DNA of 13,738 nucleotides from positions 1 through 13,738 of the forward strand of contig JACRCB010000061.1 of the NCBI GenBank assembly GCA_016219165.1, read 5' to 3'. Positions within the stretch are counted from its first letter, which is position 1. Every line of letters begins with the position of its first letter. The stretch is from Deltaproteobacteria bacterium. GTDB lineage: Bacteria; Desulfobacterota; GWC2-55-46; DRQE01. Of the stretch, positions 7,042 to 13,734 are shown in pieces. The notes beneath the pieces are model-generated. The model worked only from the letters and a program-made list of their open reading frames with translations. It searched no databases and was not told where the DNA came from. The position numbers and the translations under genes are program-made.

Positions 7042-7589
7042 TTCTCCCTGTGCCTGTGGATTTCGGCCTGAAGGAATTTCAATTCCGACGACACCTTTAC
7101 GGGGTCGAAACCCTCCAGCGACAATTCCGCCACCACCTTTCCCAGACCTAACGCTATGTTGGAGTTGAGTTTATTGTAGGCCACACTCATGTCCTCGAAT
7201 TCCGCCAGGAGGTCGTTTACCTGTTCTATAAAGTTCCTTACATGGAGGTCGTCACTCGAACGGACGGTGAGCCTTCTCTCAAGTTCTCCCGCCGCGACGA
7301 GATGGATTTCATACTCGAGCCTTTTAAACGGGCCTACCAGCCTGTGGGAAAAGAATATCGCGAGGAAACCTACAATGGCCACGTAGCCGACTATGAGGAA
7401 AACGCCGAGGGCAGGGGTTCTGAAGCCGAGGTATCCTGTAAGCCCTGCGGCAACCGATTGCAGGAACAGGCCCCCGAGGAGGGCCAACACAACGAGGAGG
7501 GCTATGGAAAACCGCAGTTCCCTCGCCGCAAAATACCTCTGCCTCGCCTGCTTTCTCGGGCCGGCGAACCCTTCCTTATCCATTCCCAT
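7035..7589 (-). CDS. Two-helix membrane protein with HAMP domain
   Basis: This 184-residue protein has a short basic cytoplasmic N-terminus, two transmembrane helices (about 26-48 and 59-80) separated by a very short loop, and a HAMP linker (about 81-131, with RLVGPFKRLE and the AAGELERRL connector). A C-terminal helical segment follows and ends at the stop. No histidine kinase, methyl-accepting, cyclase or phosphatase domain follows the HAMP unit and there is no periplasmic sensor, so it is a minimal HAMP protein. Two starts are close, ATG at 7589 and at 7583; GGGGTGG lies directly before the first and at better spacing for the second. It overlaps the thermonuclease gene by 7 bases. A promoter with a palindrome lies upstream. 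Its function is unknown; it might be a membrane partner for another signalling protein. Confidence 0.8.
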   Translation of the reverse strand: MGMDKEGFAGPRKQARQRYFAARELRFSIALLVVLALLGGLFLQSVAAGLTGYLGFRTPALGVFLIVGYVAIVGFLAIFFSHRLVGPFKRLEYEIHLVAAGELERRLTVRSSDDLHVRNFIEQVNDLLAEFEDMSVAYNKLNSNIALGLGKVVAELSLEGFDPVKVSSELKFLQAEIHRHREKW

Positions 7590-7666
7590 CCACCCCGCAA
7601 ACGGTTCAGCGTTGAGGAACCCTTCTTGTAGAATGCTCCCTCGGACCCCTCCAGGAAAACCTTCGG

Positions 7667-7680
7667 ATATTCCGGAATAT
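7667..7680. promoter_or_regulatory. Palindromic operator candidate ATATTCCGGAATAT
   Basis: A perfect 14-base palindrome overlaps the -10 box (7676-7681) and the expected start site of the HAMP/thermonuclease promoter. The symmetry extends imperfectly outward through CGG on both sides. Such placement would let a dimeric regulator block transcription. The regulator is not identified. Confidence 0.5.
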
Positions 7681-7704
7681 TCGGAACGCGTGAAGAGCTG
7701 TCAA
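7676..7704 (-). promoter_or_regulatory. Promoter of the HAMP protein-thermonuclease operon
   Basis: On the minus strand TTGACA (7704-7699) is followed after 17 bases by AATATT (7681-7676), a perfect -35 box and a 4/6 -10 box. The leader to the HAMP gene start would be about 80 bases. Confidence 0.6.
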
Positions 7705-7816
7705 TAGAGAAGTTTCCGCAAATAATCCGGCCGCGGCACGGTCAAAACGCATTCCCGTCCGCGGGTGATTCCATATTAATACCCTTTCGGCGGATTTGTC
7801 AAGACACCGTTTTCGC

Positions 7817-7845
7817 TTGACTCTCCTGCCCGGTAAAACTAATAT
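7817..7845 (+). promoter_or_regulatory. Promoter of the AbrB-like gene
   Basis: TTGACT (7817-7822) and TAATAT (7840-7845) are spaced by 17 bases, a 5/6 and a 4/6 match. A TATAGT at 7848-7853 is another -10 candidate with poorer spacing. The orientation and distance suit the gene starting at 7912. Confidence 0.5.
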
Positions 7846-7911
7846 CTATAGTATAAAAACCCTGCCGGAAAGATTTCTACGGAAGGTTTTCCCAAAAAGA
7901 AAAGAGGTCTT

Positions 7912-8112
7912 ATGAGGGAGAAGATAGTTCAAGTAGAAAAAGGCAAAGAAGGCATTGCGCTGCCCACGGAGTTTCTGAGATACCTCGAACTCATACCGGG
8001 GGCGGAGGTCGAGATCAGACTCGACAAAAAAAGAAAGTGGATAATCTTGAGGCCGCTCCACGGAGAGGACTTCTTCGAGCACTTCAGGGATTCCATGGAA
8101 TCGATGGCCTGA
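7912..8112 (+). CDS. Small AbrB/MazE-type DNA-binding protein
   Basis: The 66-residue protein matches the SpoVT-AbrB swapped-hairpin fold. Residues about 5-48 hold the pattern GIALPTEFLRYLELIPGAEV, then EIRLDKK and IILRP, the usual G-x-hydrophobic-LP...PG-x-EV signature. The C-terminal 16 residues (HGEDFFEHFRDSMESM) are acidic and could bind a partner toxin, as in MazE or VapB antitoxins. No toxin gene (PIN, MazF or other) is next to it: upstream is a divergent HAMP gene and downstream, convergent after 46 bases, is metF. It may be a solitary transition-state regulator or an orphan antitoxin. AGAGG lies 4 bases before the ATG and a promoter lies at 7817-7845. Confidence 0.8.
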   Translation: MREKIVQVEKGKEGIALPTEFLRYLELIPGAEVEIRLDKKRKWIILRPLHGEDFFEHFRDSMESMA

Positions 8113-8158
8113 GGGCCCGGCGCCTTGGCGAAGAAGTTTTTCAACGGCCCGCAAATCC

Positions 8159-9031
8159 TCACGACAGTCCTATTATCTCAGGGACGCTCTCTTCCTGTCC
8201 TATCGCCATTATATGGGCGCCGTGGCAGAACTTCTTTAATTCCCTCAGTTGTCTTGCGGCTATCTCGATGCCCTTTTTAAGCTGGTCCGGGGCATTCTCA
8301 AGTTCTTCTATAAGGCTCGCGGGCACCCTGACCCCGGGGACGTTTTTGTTGAGGTAATGCGCCATCTTCGCCGATTTAAGAAGGAGTATGCCGCCGAGGA
8401 CCTTCGCCCCCAGTCCGCGAGCGCCCGGGAAAAACCTTTTAAACCTCTCCATGTCGAAGACCGCCTGGGTCTGAAAAAACCTCGCGCCCGCCCCGACCTT
8501 TTTCCCGAATTTTATCCACTCCGGCTCGAAAGGCTCCGCCTCGGGGGCAACGACGGCGCCGAGGAAAAACCCGGTGCCCCCCCGCAGTTCCTTCTCCTTT
8601 AAGTTTTTACCGTGGTTAAGCGCGTCTATGGCGCGGACGAGTTGGACGGAATCGAGGTCGTAGACCGCCTTCGCCTCCCGGTGGTCTCCGAACGAGACGT
8701 GGTCGCCTGTGAGGGCGAGGACATTCCTTATGCCCAACACCCATGCCCCGAGCATATCGGACTGTATGGCGAGACGGTTCCTGTCCCTGCAGGTTATCTG
8801 GAATACGGGCTCCACTCCTTCCCTTAAAAGCAGGACGGAGGAGGCGAGGCTACTTAGCCTCATGACAGCCCTCTGGTTGTCGGTTACGTTTGCGGCGGCT
8901 ATCTTACCCTTAAGAAGCCTCGCCTTCCCGACAAAGGAATCCACCAAAGTCCCGCGGGGCGGACATATCTCGGCCGTTATGGTGAATATTCCGCTGTCGA
9001 GCGATTTTTTTAGGTTGCTCTCCGGTTCCAT
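8159..9031 (-). CDS. metF: Methylenetetrahydrofolate reductase, short MetF type
   Basis: The 290-residue protein is a TIM-barrel flavoprotein that would reduce 5,10-methylene-THF to 5-methyl-THF for methionine synthesis or, in acetogens, the methyl branch of the Wood-Ljungdahl pathway. Family landmarks are E21 in AEICPPRG (catalytic Glu28 of E. coli), NVTDNQRA (48-55), NVLALTGD with D110 (E. coli Asp120), and the RFFQTQAVFD segment (184-193) with Q188 in the folate site. The length matches the compact bacterial form. No metV or methyltransferase gene is visible, so its electron donor cannot be inferred. The ATG follows the stop of the 99-residue protein with zero bases between, and GTAAGG serves as ribosome site. 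It is the last gene of the purine run and faces the AbrB-like gene. Confidence 0.93.
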   Translation of the reverse strand: MEPESNLKKSLDSGIFTITAEICPPRGTLVDSFVGKARLLKGKIAAANVTDNQRAVMRLSSLASSVLLLREGVEPVFQITCRDRNRLAIQSDMLGAWVLGIRNVLALTGDHVSFGDHREAKAVYDLDSVQLVRAIDALNHGKNLKEKELRGGTGFFLGAVVAPEAEPFEPEWIKFGKKVGAGARFFQTQAVFDMERFKRFFPGARGLGAKVLGGILLLKSAKMAHYLNKNVPGVRVPASLIEELENAPDQLKKGIEIAARQLRELKKFCHGAHIMAIGQEESVPEIIGLS

Positions 9032-9331
9032 CTAAAACCTTACACTCAATAGCGGCATGTATATCTCCGGCGCCTCCATCTCCACCCTCTTATCTCCTAC
9101 GGCGTAGGTTGTAATATCCGAGACCTCGTTTTGAGGGAGATTATCCTGAGGGGACGATACCCTCTCGACCGCGAAAAAACTCCATGCAATATACGCGCCT
9201 GCGGCGATAAAGCCTCCGGATATTGCCACCGCGACGTAAACCCTCGTCTTTGCCCCGGCTATTCCCGGAAGACAAATTGCCGAAAGAAAAACCAGCGTGG
9301 AGATAAATATTACAGCCATTTTCTTAAACAT
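9032..9331 (-). CDS. Small membrane protein of unknown function between purQ and metF
   Basis: I do not recognise this 99-residue protein. Residues 1-26 look like a signal peptide (MFKKMAVIFISTLVFLS, ending GIAGA). A second hydrophobic segment (about 31-53) would be a membrane span or hydrophobic start of the mature protein. The remaining polar tail is acidic and ends in LLSVRF. Its ATG overlaps the purQ stop by 8 bases (ATGTTTAA) and its stop abuts the metF ATG, so it is translated as part of the operon. That packing is good evidence the frame is real despite its small size. Confidence 0.75.
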   Translation of the reverse strand: MFKKMAVIFISTLVFLSAICLPGIAGAKTRVYVAVAISGGFIAAGAYIAWSFFAVERVSSPQDNLPQNEVSDITTYAVGDKRVEMEAPEIYMPLLSVRF

Positions 9332-10028
9332 TCTCTAAAATGCCAAAACTCATCAGGACGGATTCGAACACCCTTCTCCCGTCCGTTCCTCCGAGTTCCC
9401 TTTCGCTTGCCCTTTCGGGATGCGGCATCATGCCGAGGACATTTTTCTTTTCATTTATGATGCCCGCTATATTGGCGGCGGAACCGTTGGGGTTCGCATC
9501 CTCCGATACCGAGCCGTCCGCCGTAGAGTATCTGAAGACTATCCGGCCGTCATCCTCGAGCGTCTTTAAGGTGTCCGGGGCGGCGAAGTACTTGCCGTCC
9601 GCATGCGCGATGGGAATGGTGATGACCTCCCCTTGCCTGAAGGAGGAGGTGAAAGGCGTGGAGGCGCTTTCAACCCTTACATGGATGTGCTCGCAGATAA
9701 ACTTAAGGCCCTTATTCCTCATGAGCACCCCGGGAAGGAGCCCTGCCTCGCAGAGTATCTGGAAGCCGTTACAGATGCCCATAACGAGCCCGCCCTTCTT
9801 CGCAAACCTCGCAACCTCTCTCATTACGGGCGAGAACCTCGCGATGGCGCCGGTCCTTAAGTAGTCGCCGTATGAAAACCCGCCAGGAAGTATTACACAG
9901 TCAAAACCCCTGAGACTTGTGGACTTGTGCCAGACGTACCCGGCGTCCTGCCCCATAACGTGCTTTACGACGTGGTAGCAGTCATGGTCGCAGTTCGAAC
10001 CGGGAAAAACTATTATACCGAATTTCAT
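9324..10028 (-). CDS. purQ: Phosphoribosylformylglycinamidine synthase, glutaminase subunit PurQ
   Basis: PurQ hydrolyses glutamine and channels ammonia to PurL for conversion of FGAR to FGAM, the fourth step of purine synthesis. The 234-residue class I amidotransferase is of usual length. It has GSNCD near the N-terminus (10-14), PGGFSYGDYLR (48-58), nucleophile C86 in GICNGFQ, and the H203/E205 pair in MPHPERA. The frame is open 51 codons further upstream, but MKFGIIVFPGSN is the canonical family N-terminus and the extra peptide is low-complexity, so the ATG at 10028 is chosen. It follows purS by 92 bases and overlaps the next gene by 8 bases. PurL itself is not in the window. Confidence 0.97.
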   Translation of the reverse strand: MKFGIIVFPGSNCDHDCYHVVKHVMGQDAGYVWHKSTSLRGFDCVILPGGFSYGDYLRTGAIARFSPVMREVARFAKKGGLVMGICNGFQILCEAGLLPGVLMRNKGLKFICEHIHVRVESASTPFTSSFRQGEVITIPIAHADGKYFAAPDTLKTLEDDGRIVFRYSTADGSVSEDANPNGSAANIAGIINEKKNVLGMMPHPERASERELGGTDGRRVFESVLMSFGILENV

Positions 10029-10094
10029 CTCGACCCCAATGCACCCTGAAGGATTATCGGAAAATTCCCGGAAAGGGCCGCAAGGAACCTCTCC

Positions 10095-10114
10095 AAAAAA
10101 GGGGGCCCGAGCCC
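10095..10114 (-). terminator. Possible attenuator or terminator between purS and purQ
   Basis: On the minus strand, just after the purS stop, GGGC (10114-10111), loop TCGG and GCCC (10106-10103) form a short all-GC hairpin. CC and six Ts (10100-10095) follow. It resembles a weak intrinsic terminator and could reduce transcription into purQ. The four-base stem is marginal. Confidence 0.3.
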
Positions 10115-10120
10115 GGGGCG

Positions 10121-10372
10121 TTACTCCTCTATCTCGACCCTGAAGTCCTCTATGACGGGGTTCGTAAGGATATTGCGGCACATCTCTTCGAGGCGTTTCT
10201 TCGCCTCCCTTTTCCCGGCGCCGTCAATCGTAATCTCTATGAACTTGCCGACCCTCAAGTCCATCACCTCTTTAAAGCCGAGAGAATTAAGGGCAGACTT
10301 GACCGCCTTGCCCTGCGGGTCCAACACCCCTTTTTTAAGAGTAACGTATACGTTCGCTTTCATGCCCGGCAT
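10121..10372 (-). CDS. purS: FGAM synthase small subunit PurS
   Basis: PurS is the about 80-residue bridging subunit of the PurL-PurQ-PurS form of FGAM synthase. The 83 residues show the standard pattern: an N-terminal strand (KANVYVTLKKGVLDPQG), a helix (KAVKSALNSLGF), RVGKFIEI and a C-terminal strand (VIEDFRVEIEE). Its presence shows the organism uses the multi-subunit enzyme rather than the large single-chain PurL of enterobacteria. GGAGGG four bases before the ATG at 10372 supports that start; the ATG at 10363 is too far from it. It lies 16 bases after the DUF4234-like gene. Confidence 0.95.
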   Translation of the reverse strand: MPGMKANVYVTLKKGVLDPQGKAVKSALNSLGFKEVMDLRVGKFIEITIDGAGKREAKKRLEEMCRNILTNPVIEDFRVEIEE

Positions 10373-10388
10373 CTTCCCTCCGCCATAT

Positions 10389-10826
10389 TTAGAGCCTGTT
10401 TATCTTATACTGGAGATAGAATATGGAGAAAAAAAACGTCCCTGCCCATGAAAACGAAATCTCTCTTTTCTCTTTCTCCATGAAGTGGTCCATGAAGACC
10501 TTTCTCACCTTAAAGGTCTGGAGCAGTACCGTAACCTCGACGAGGAGACTCAATATATCCGACGCCGTGGAAAGGTTCGCCGAGGTCTGGGGGCCTATCC
10601 TTCCGGAAAAAAGCACAAGGAAAAGCGCCATGCCTATGTTGGATGCACACCCCGCTATTATAAAACCGAAGACCCCCTGATTGAGTTTTACGGGGGAAGA
10701 GAGGCCGTTTATCGCGCCGAGCCTCCTTAAAAACCAGACGGCCGAATAGATGCCGCCTGTAAAAAAGGTAAGGAGAACGAGTTTCCATACCTCCATCTTC
10801 CCAAGGCCCTCAGCCGTTCTTTCCAC
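10389..10826 (-). CDS. DUF4234-like small membrane protein
   Basis: This 145-residue protein has three or four hydrophobic segments (about 14-34, 51-74, 90-104 and 126-140). The first, WKLVLLTFFTGGIYSAVWFL followed by an Asn in AING, matches the pattern I associate with DUF4234 membrane proteins, a family of unknown role. The start is a GTG with AGGAAGGGAG upstream; an ATG at residue 11 is an alternative. It is placed between purC (62 bases upstream) and purS (16 bases downstream), so it is co-transcribed with purine genes. Nothing in the sequence shows whether it takes part in purine metabolism, for example in transport. Confidence 0.75.
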   Translation of the reverse strand: MERTAEGLGKMEVWKLVLLTFFTGGIYSAVWFLRRLGAINGLSSPVKLNQGVFGFIIAGCASNIGMALFLVLFSGRIGPQTSANLSTASDILSLLVEVTVLLQTFKVRKVFMDHFMEKEKREISFSWAGTFFFSIFYLQYKINRL

Positions 10827-10888
10827 AGCCGCTCCCTTCCTCCATCCATCGATGCGCCCTTACTGCCTCGCCAGTGACGGCCCCTTGT

Positions 10889-11593
10889 TTATGCCATCAC
10901 CTTCCTCAATACCTCTTCGTATGCCTCTTCTATCCTGCCGAGGTCCCTGCGGAACCTGTCCTTATCGAGTTTCTCATGTGTCTTCTTATCCCAGAGCCTG
11001 CACCCGTCCGGGGTGATTTCGTCGGCGAGAAGTATTCCCCCTTTATAGCGGCCGAACTCGAGTTTGAAGTCCACGAGCATTATCCCCCGCTCGTCGAAAA
11101 ATTCCCGGAGGTATTTATTCACCTTGATGGCCGCATCCACCACCTTATCCATCTCTTCGTCCTTTGCCAGATTGAATGCCCTCATGTGGTAGCGGTTTAT
11201 CATGGGGTCCCCGAGAGGGTCGCTCTTGTAATAGAACTCGACTATAGTGCTTTTAAGCGGGGTTCCCTCCTCCACCCCCATCCTCTTTGAGAGGCTCCCG
11301 GCGGCGATGTTCCTTATAACGACCTCGATGGGGATTATCCCGACCTTCTTTGCGAGCATCTCCCTGCCGGAGAGTTTCTCGACAAAATGCGTCCTTATCC
11401 CCTTGTCTTCGAGGAACTTAAAGAGCCTCGAGGATATGGCGTTATTCATCACGCCTTTTTCCCTGATTACCCCCTTTTTCTGGGCGTTGAATGCGGTCGC
11501 ATCGTCCTTGAAATACTGGACGATGAGGTCCGGGTCGTCTGTAGCGTAGAGGATTTTCGCCTTGCCTTCGTAGATTTTTTCGAGCCTTTCCAT
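10889..11593 (-). CDS. purC: SAICAR synthase (PurC)
   Basis: PurC joins CAIR with aspartate using ATP to give SAICAR in purine synthesis. The 234-residue protein is the compact bacterial single-domain form. It has IYEGKAK (7-13) in the ATP site and both family signatures near the C-terminal third: LVDFKLEFG, and the LADEITPDGCRLWD segment. GGAGGG lies 6 bases before the ATG. It follows purB by 92 bases, a gap that contains two perfect inverted repeats. The two enzymes act in succession, since PurB cleaves the SAICAR made by PurC. Confidence 0.97.
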   Translation of the reverse strand: MERLEKIYEGKAKILYATDDPDLIVQYFKDDATAFNAQKKGVIREKGVMNNAISSRLFKFLEDKGIRTHFVEKLSGREMLAKKVGIIPIEVVIRNIAAGSLSKRMGVEEGTPLKSTIVEFYYKSDPLGDPMINRYHMRAFNLAKDEEMDKVVDAAIKVNKYLREFFDERGIMLVDFKLEFGRYKGGILLADEITPDGCRLWDKKTHEKLDKDRFRRDLGRIEEAYEEVLRKVMA

Positions 11594-11660
11594 GTCTTAC
11601 CCTCCGAACACCCTGCGCCTCCTGCTTAAAACCTTATAGCCGATATTTCCTCTGCATCTC

Positions 11661-11673
11661 GCAATTCAATTGC
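11661..11673. repeat. Perfect inverted repeat in the purB-purC gap
   Basis: GCAATT and AATTGC flank a single central C. In the purB-purC mRNA this could form a small AU-rich hairpin after the stop-codon hairpin at 11679-11695. No T-run follows, so it is not an intrinsic terminator. Confidence 0.5.
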
Positions 11674-11678
11674 CGGGT

Positions 11679-11695
11679 GCAGGGGTCACCCCTGC
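11679..11695. repeat. Perfect 17-bp inverted repeat over the purB stop codon
   Basis: GCAGGGGT and ACCCCTGC flank a single C and include the purB TGA (11688-11686). In RNA it would fold as a 6-bp GC-rich stem with a GUGAC loop. Without a T-run, termination is unlikely; mRNA stability or processing between purB and purC is possible. Confidence 0.6.
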
Positions 11696-12984
11696 CCGAA
11701 TACCCTCTTAAAGATATAATCCACGTTCTTTATATAGGGCTTTATGTCAAAACACCCTCTAATCTCTTTCGGTTTTAAATATTTTTTAACCTCTCTGTCC
11801 TTTAAAAGAGCAGTTCTAAAATCATGCCTCCCCTTCCAGACCTCCATGGCGCACCTCTGGACGAGCCTGTAGGCGTCCTCCCTCGGGATTCCCTTTTTTA
11901 CGAGTTTGAGCATCACCCTCTGGGAAAAGACGAGCCCGCGGGATTTTTCCATATTCCTTTTCATATTCTCAGGATAGACGGCAAGGTCTTTTATGAGTCC
12001 CGCGGCCCTTGCGAGCATGAAATCCACCACGATAGTGGCATCGGGGCCTATCACCCTCTCAACCGAGGAGTGGCTTATGTCCCTCTCGTGCCAGAGCGCT
12101 ACGTTCTCAAGCGCGCTCACGGCATATCCCCTCACAAGCCTCGCAAGCCCGGTAAGGTTCTCGGAAAGCACGGGGTTACGCTTGTGCGGCATCGCGGAAG
12201 ACCCCTTCTGCCCGATTGTGAAAGGCTCCTCCGCCTCCAGGACCTCGGTCCTCTGCAGATGCCTTATCTCGACCGCTATCTTCTCAACCGACGCCGCCAC
12301 TATCGCGAGGGTCGTGAAAAACTCGGCGTGCCTGTCCCTCTGCACTATCTGGGTAGAAACCGGCTCGGGCTTAAGCCCCAGCCTTTTGAGCGCATACCTT
12401 TCGACAGACGGCTCCACGTTCGCGAACGTCCCCACCGCGCCCGAAATCTTGCCGCAGGATATGGCATCCTTCGCCCTCTCCATCCTTGCGAGGTTTCTTT
12501 TTGCCTCCTCGAAAAAGAGGGCGAGTTTGAGCCCGAACGTGGTCGGCTCCGCATGCACGCCGTGGCTCCTGCCAATCGTCACCGTATATCTGTGTTCGAG
12601 AGCCCTTTTTTTAAGCGCCCTCATCAGTTCCTTTATGTCCTTTATTATTATATCCGAGGCCTCCCGGAGCAGTAAGGCGAACGAGGTGTCGAGCACATCG
12701 GAAGAGGTAAGCCCCATGTGGATGTATCTGGAGTCCCTGCCCACGTATTCGCCAACCGAGGTGAGGAAGGCAATGACGTCGTGCTTTACGGTCTTTTCTA
12801 TCTCGTCTATCCTCTTTACGTCGAAATTTGCCCTTTTCACTATCTTCTTAAGCGCGGCGGCCGGAATCCTGCCCCTTTTCTGCCATGCCTCGCACACCCT
12901 GAGTTCCACCTCGAGCCATTTGCGGAAACGGTTTTCAATCTCCCATACCCGCGCAATCTCTTTTCTCGTATATCTGGCTATCAT
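11686..12984 (-). CDS. purB: Adenylosuccinate lyase
   Basis: PurB cleaves SAICAR to AICAR and adenylosuccinate to AMP, each time releasing fumarate. The 432-residue protein shows the fumarase/aspartase superfamily blocks: KHD (67-69), HMGLTSSD (89-96), the catalytic histidine H141 in GRSHGVHAEP, and the flexible signature loop GSSAMPHKRNP (261-271) with the catalytic serine. ATG at 12984 is chosen because GAGG lies 8 bases upstream and MIARYTRKEI is the typical N-terminus; an in-frame TTG at 13005 is less likely. It starts 54 bases after the ZIP transporter gene and leads the purine cluster. Confidence 0.97.
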   Translation of the reverse strand: MIARYTRKEIARVWEIENRFRKWLEVELRVCEAWQKRGRIPAAALKKIVKRANFDVKRIDEIEKTVKHDVIAFLTSVGEYVGRDSRYIHMGLTSSDVLDTSFALLLREASDIIIKDIKELMRALKKRALEHRYTVTIGRSHGVHAEPTTFGLKLALFFEEAKRNLARMERAKDAISCGKISGAVGTFANVEPSVERYALKRLGLKPEPVSTQIVQRDRHAEFFTTLAIVAASVEKIAVEIRHLQRTEVLEAEEPFTIGQKGSSAMPHKRNPVLSENLTGLARLVRGYAVSALENVALWHERDISHSSVERVIGPDATIVVDFMLARAAGLIKDLAVYPENMKRNMEKSRGLVFSQRVMLKLVKKGIPREDAYRLVQRCAMEVWKGRHDFRTALLKDREVKKYLKPKEIRGCFDIKPYIKNVDYIFKRVFGQG

Positions 12985-13038
12985 AACGGCACCCTCGTCA
13001 ATCAATATTTATCAATGGTTATCGCTTATAAGTGCTTA

Positions 13039-13734
13039 TCAGTGGCCCACCATCATTTCAAGGATGAATACTAACACAAAACCGAGCAGCACTGAAAGTA
13101 TTACGTTTAGATTGAACCTCCTATGGGCCTCCGCCAGCAGGTCTCCCACGCCTATATAGATGAATATGCCGGCTACGAACGCAATGATGGACTCATGGAA
13201 TGCCGGAGGGATAAAGACCGCCAGATAGGAGCCGACGGGATAAGATACCGCCGCAAACGAGATGGGCAGCAACATCTTTTGGGTGCTGTAACCGAGGCTT
13301 CTCATGATAATCGTCGCGCTCAAATCCTGCGGTATCTCATGGACGACGACCGCAACGGTTATCACAAGCCCGATATGCGGGTCGGTCAGATAACCGACCG
13401 TTATGGCGATACCGTCGATGATGTTGTCGAGGGACATACCTATTACGGAGACCATATTCATGGAATGCTCTTCGCATTCCATCTCTCCGCAGGAATGGAG
13501 CATGGTGAGTTTCCCTGTTACATAGAAGAGGAGGAAACCCAATGCCATTATCCATGCGTCTTTCTTAAGGTTTGTCTCGGGAAGAAGGTCCAGAAAAACC
13601 GTGGCGATGACAACCCCCGCGGAAATGGCGATAACGTAGCGTATCCCCTTGAAATTGACGTAAAACGGGAATACCCCCGCTATAAACGTAATAACGCCGG
13701 CGAACAACCCGTATAATACATACGTTTCAATCAC
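13039..13734 (-). CDS. ZIP-family divalent metal transporter (possibly partial at 5' end)
   Basis: This is a ZIP-type importer for zinc, iron or manganese, with about eight predicted membrane helices in 231 residues. The conserved metal-path motifs are DNIIDG (103-108, helix 4) and HEIPQDLS (132-139, helix 5). The loop between helices 3 and 4 has a Cys/His/Glu-rich patch (HSCGEMECEEH, 80-90) that may bind metal. The first visible start is a GTG at 13732-13734, only 4 bases from the window edge and still in open frame, so the true start may lie outside. It lies 54 bases upstream of purB on the same strand. No metal regulator is in view and the metal cannot be deduced. Confidence 0.9.
   Translation of the reverse strand: MIETYVLYGLFAGVITFIAGVFPFYVNFKGIRYVIAISAGVVIATVFLDLLPETNLKKDAWIMALGFLLFYVTGKLTMLHSCGEMECEEHSMNMVSVIGMSLDNIIDGIAITVGYLTDPHIGLVITVAVVVHEIPQDLSATIIMRSLGYSTQKMLLPISFAAVSYPVGSYLAVFIPPAFHESIIAFVAGIFIYIGVGDLLAEAHRRFNLNVILSVLLGFVLVFILEMMVGH

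Larger units (their letters stand above)
7590..7911. other. Divergent intergenic region between HAMP gene and abrB-like gene
   Basis: This 322-base gap has no credible coding sequence. It contains the minus-strand promoter for the HAMP/thermonuclease pair (7676-7704) with a palindrome over it, and the plus-strand promoter for the AbrB-like gene (7817-7845). Between them (about 7705-7815) I see no clear further element. About 65 leader bases precede the AbrB-like start, with AGAGG 4 bases before the ATG. Confidence 0.7.

Noticed and set aside
7817..9031. Toxin-antitoxin module including the AbrB-like protein
   Set aside because: No adjacent toxin frame; the convergent neighbour is metF.
10029..10181. 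N-terminal extension of PurQ by 51 residues
   Set aside because: The extension is low-complexity and spans a possible attenuator; MKFGIIVFPGSN is the canonical PurQ start.
11993..13159. Long (388-codon) plus-strand frame opposite purB
   Set aside because: Serine/leucine-rich translation of the complement of a highly conserved gene; the length follows from purB codon use, and it extends into the ZIP gene without any domain.
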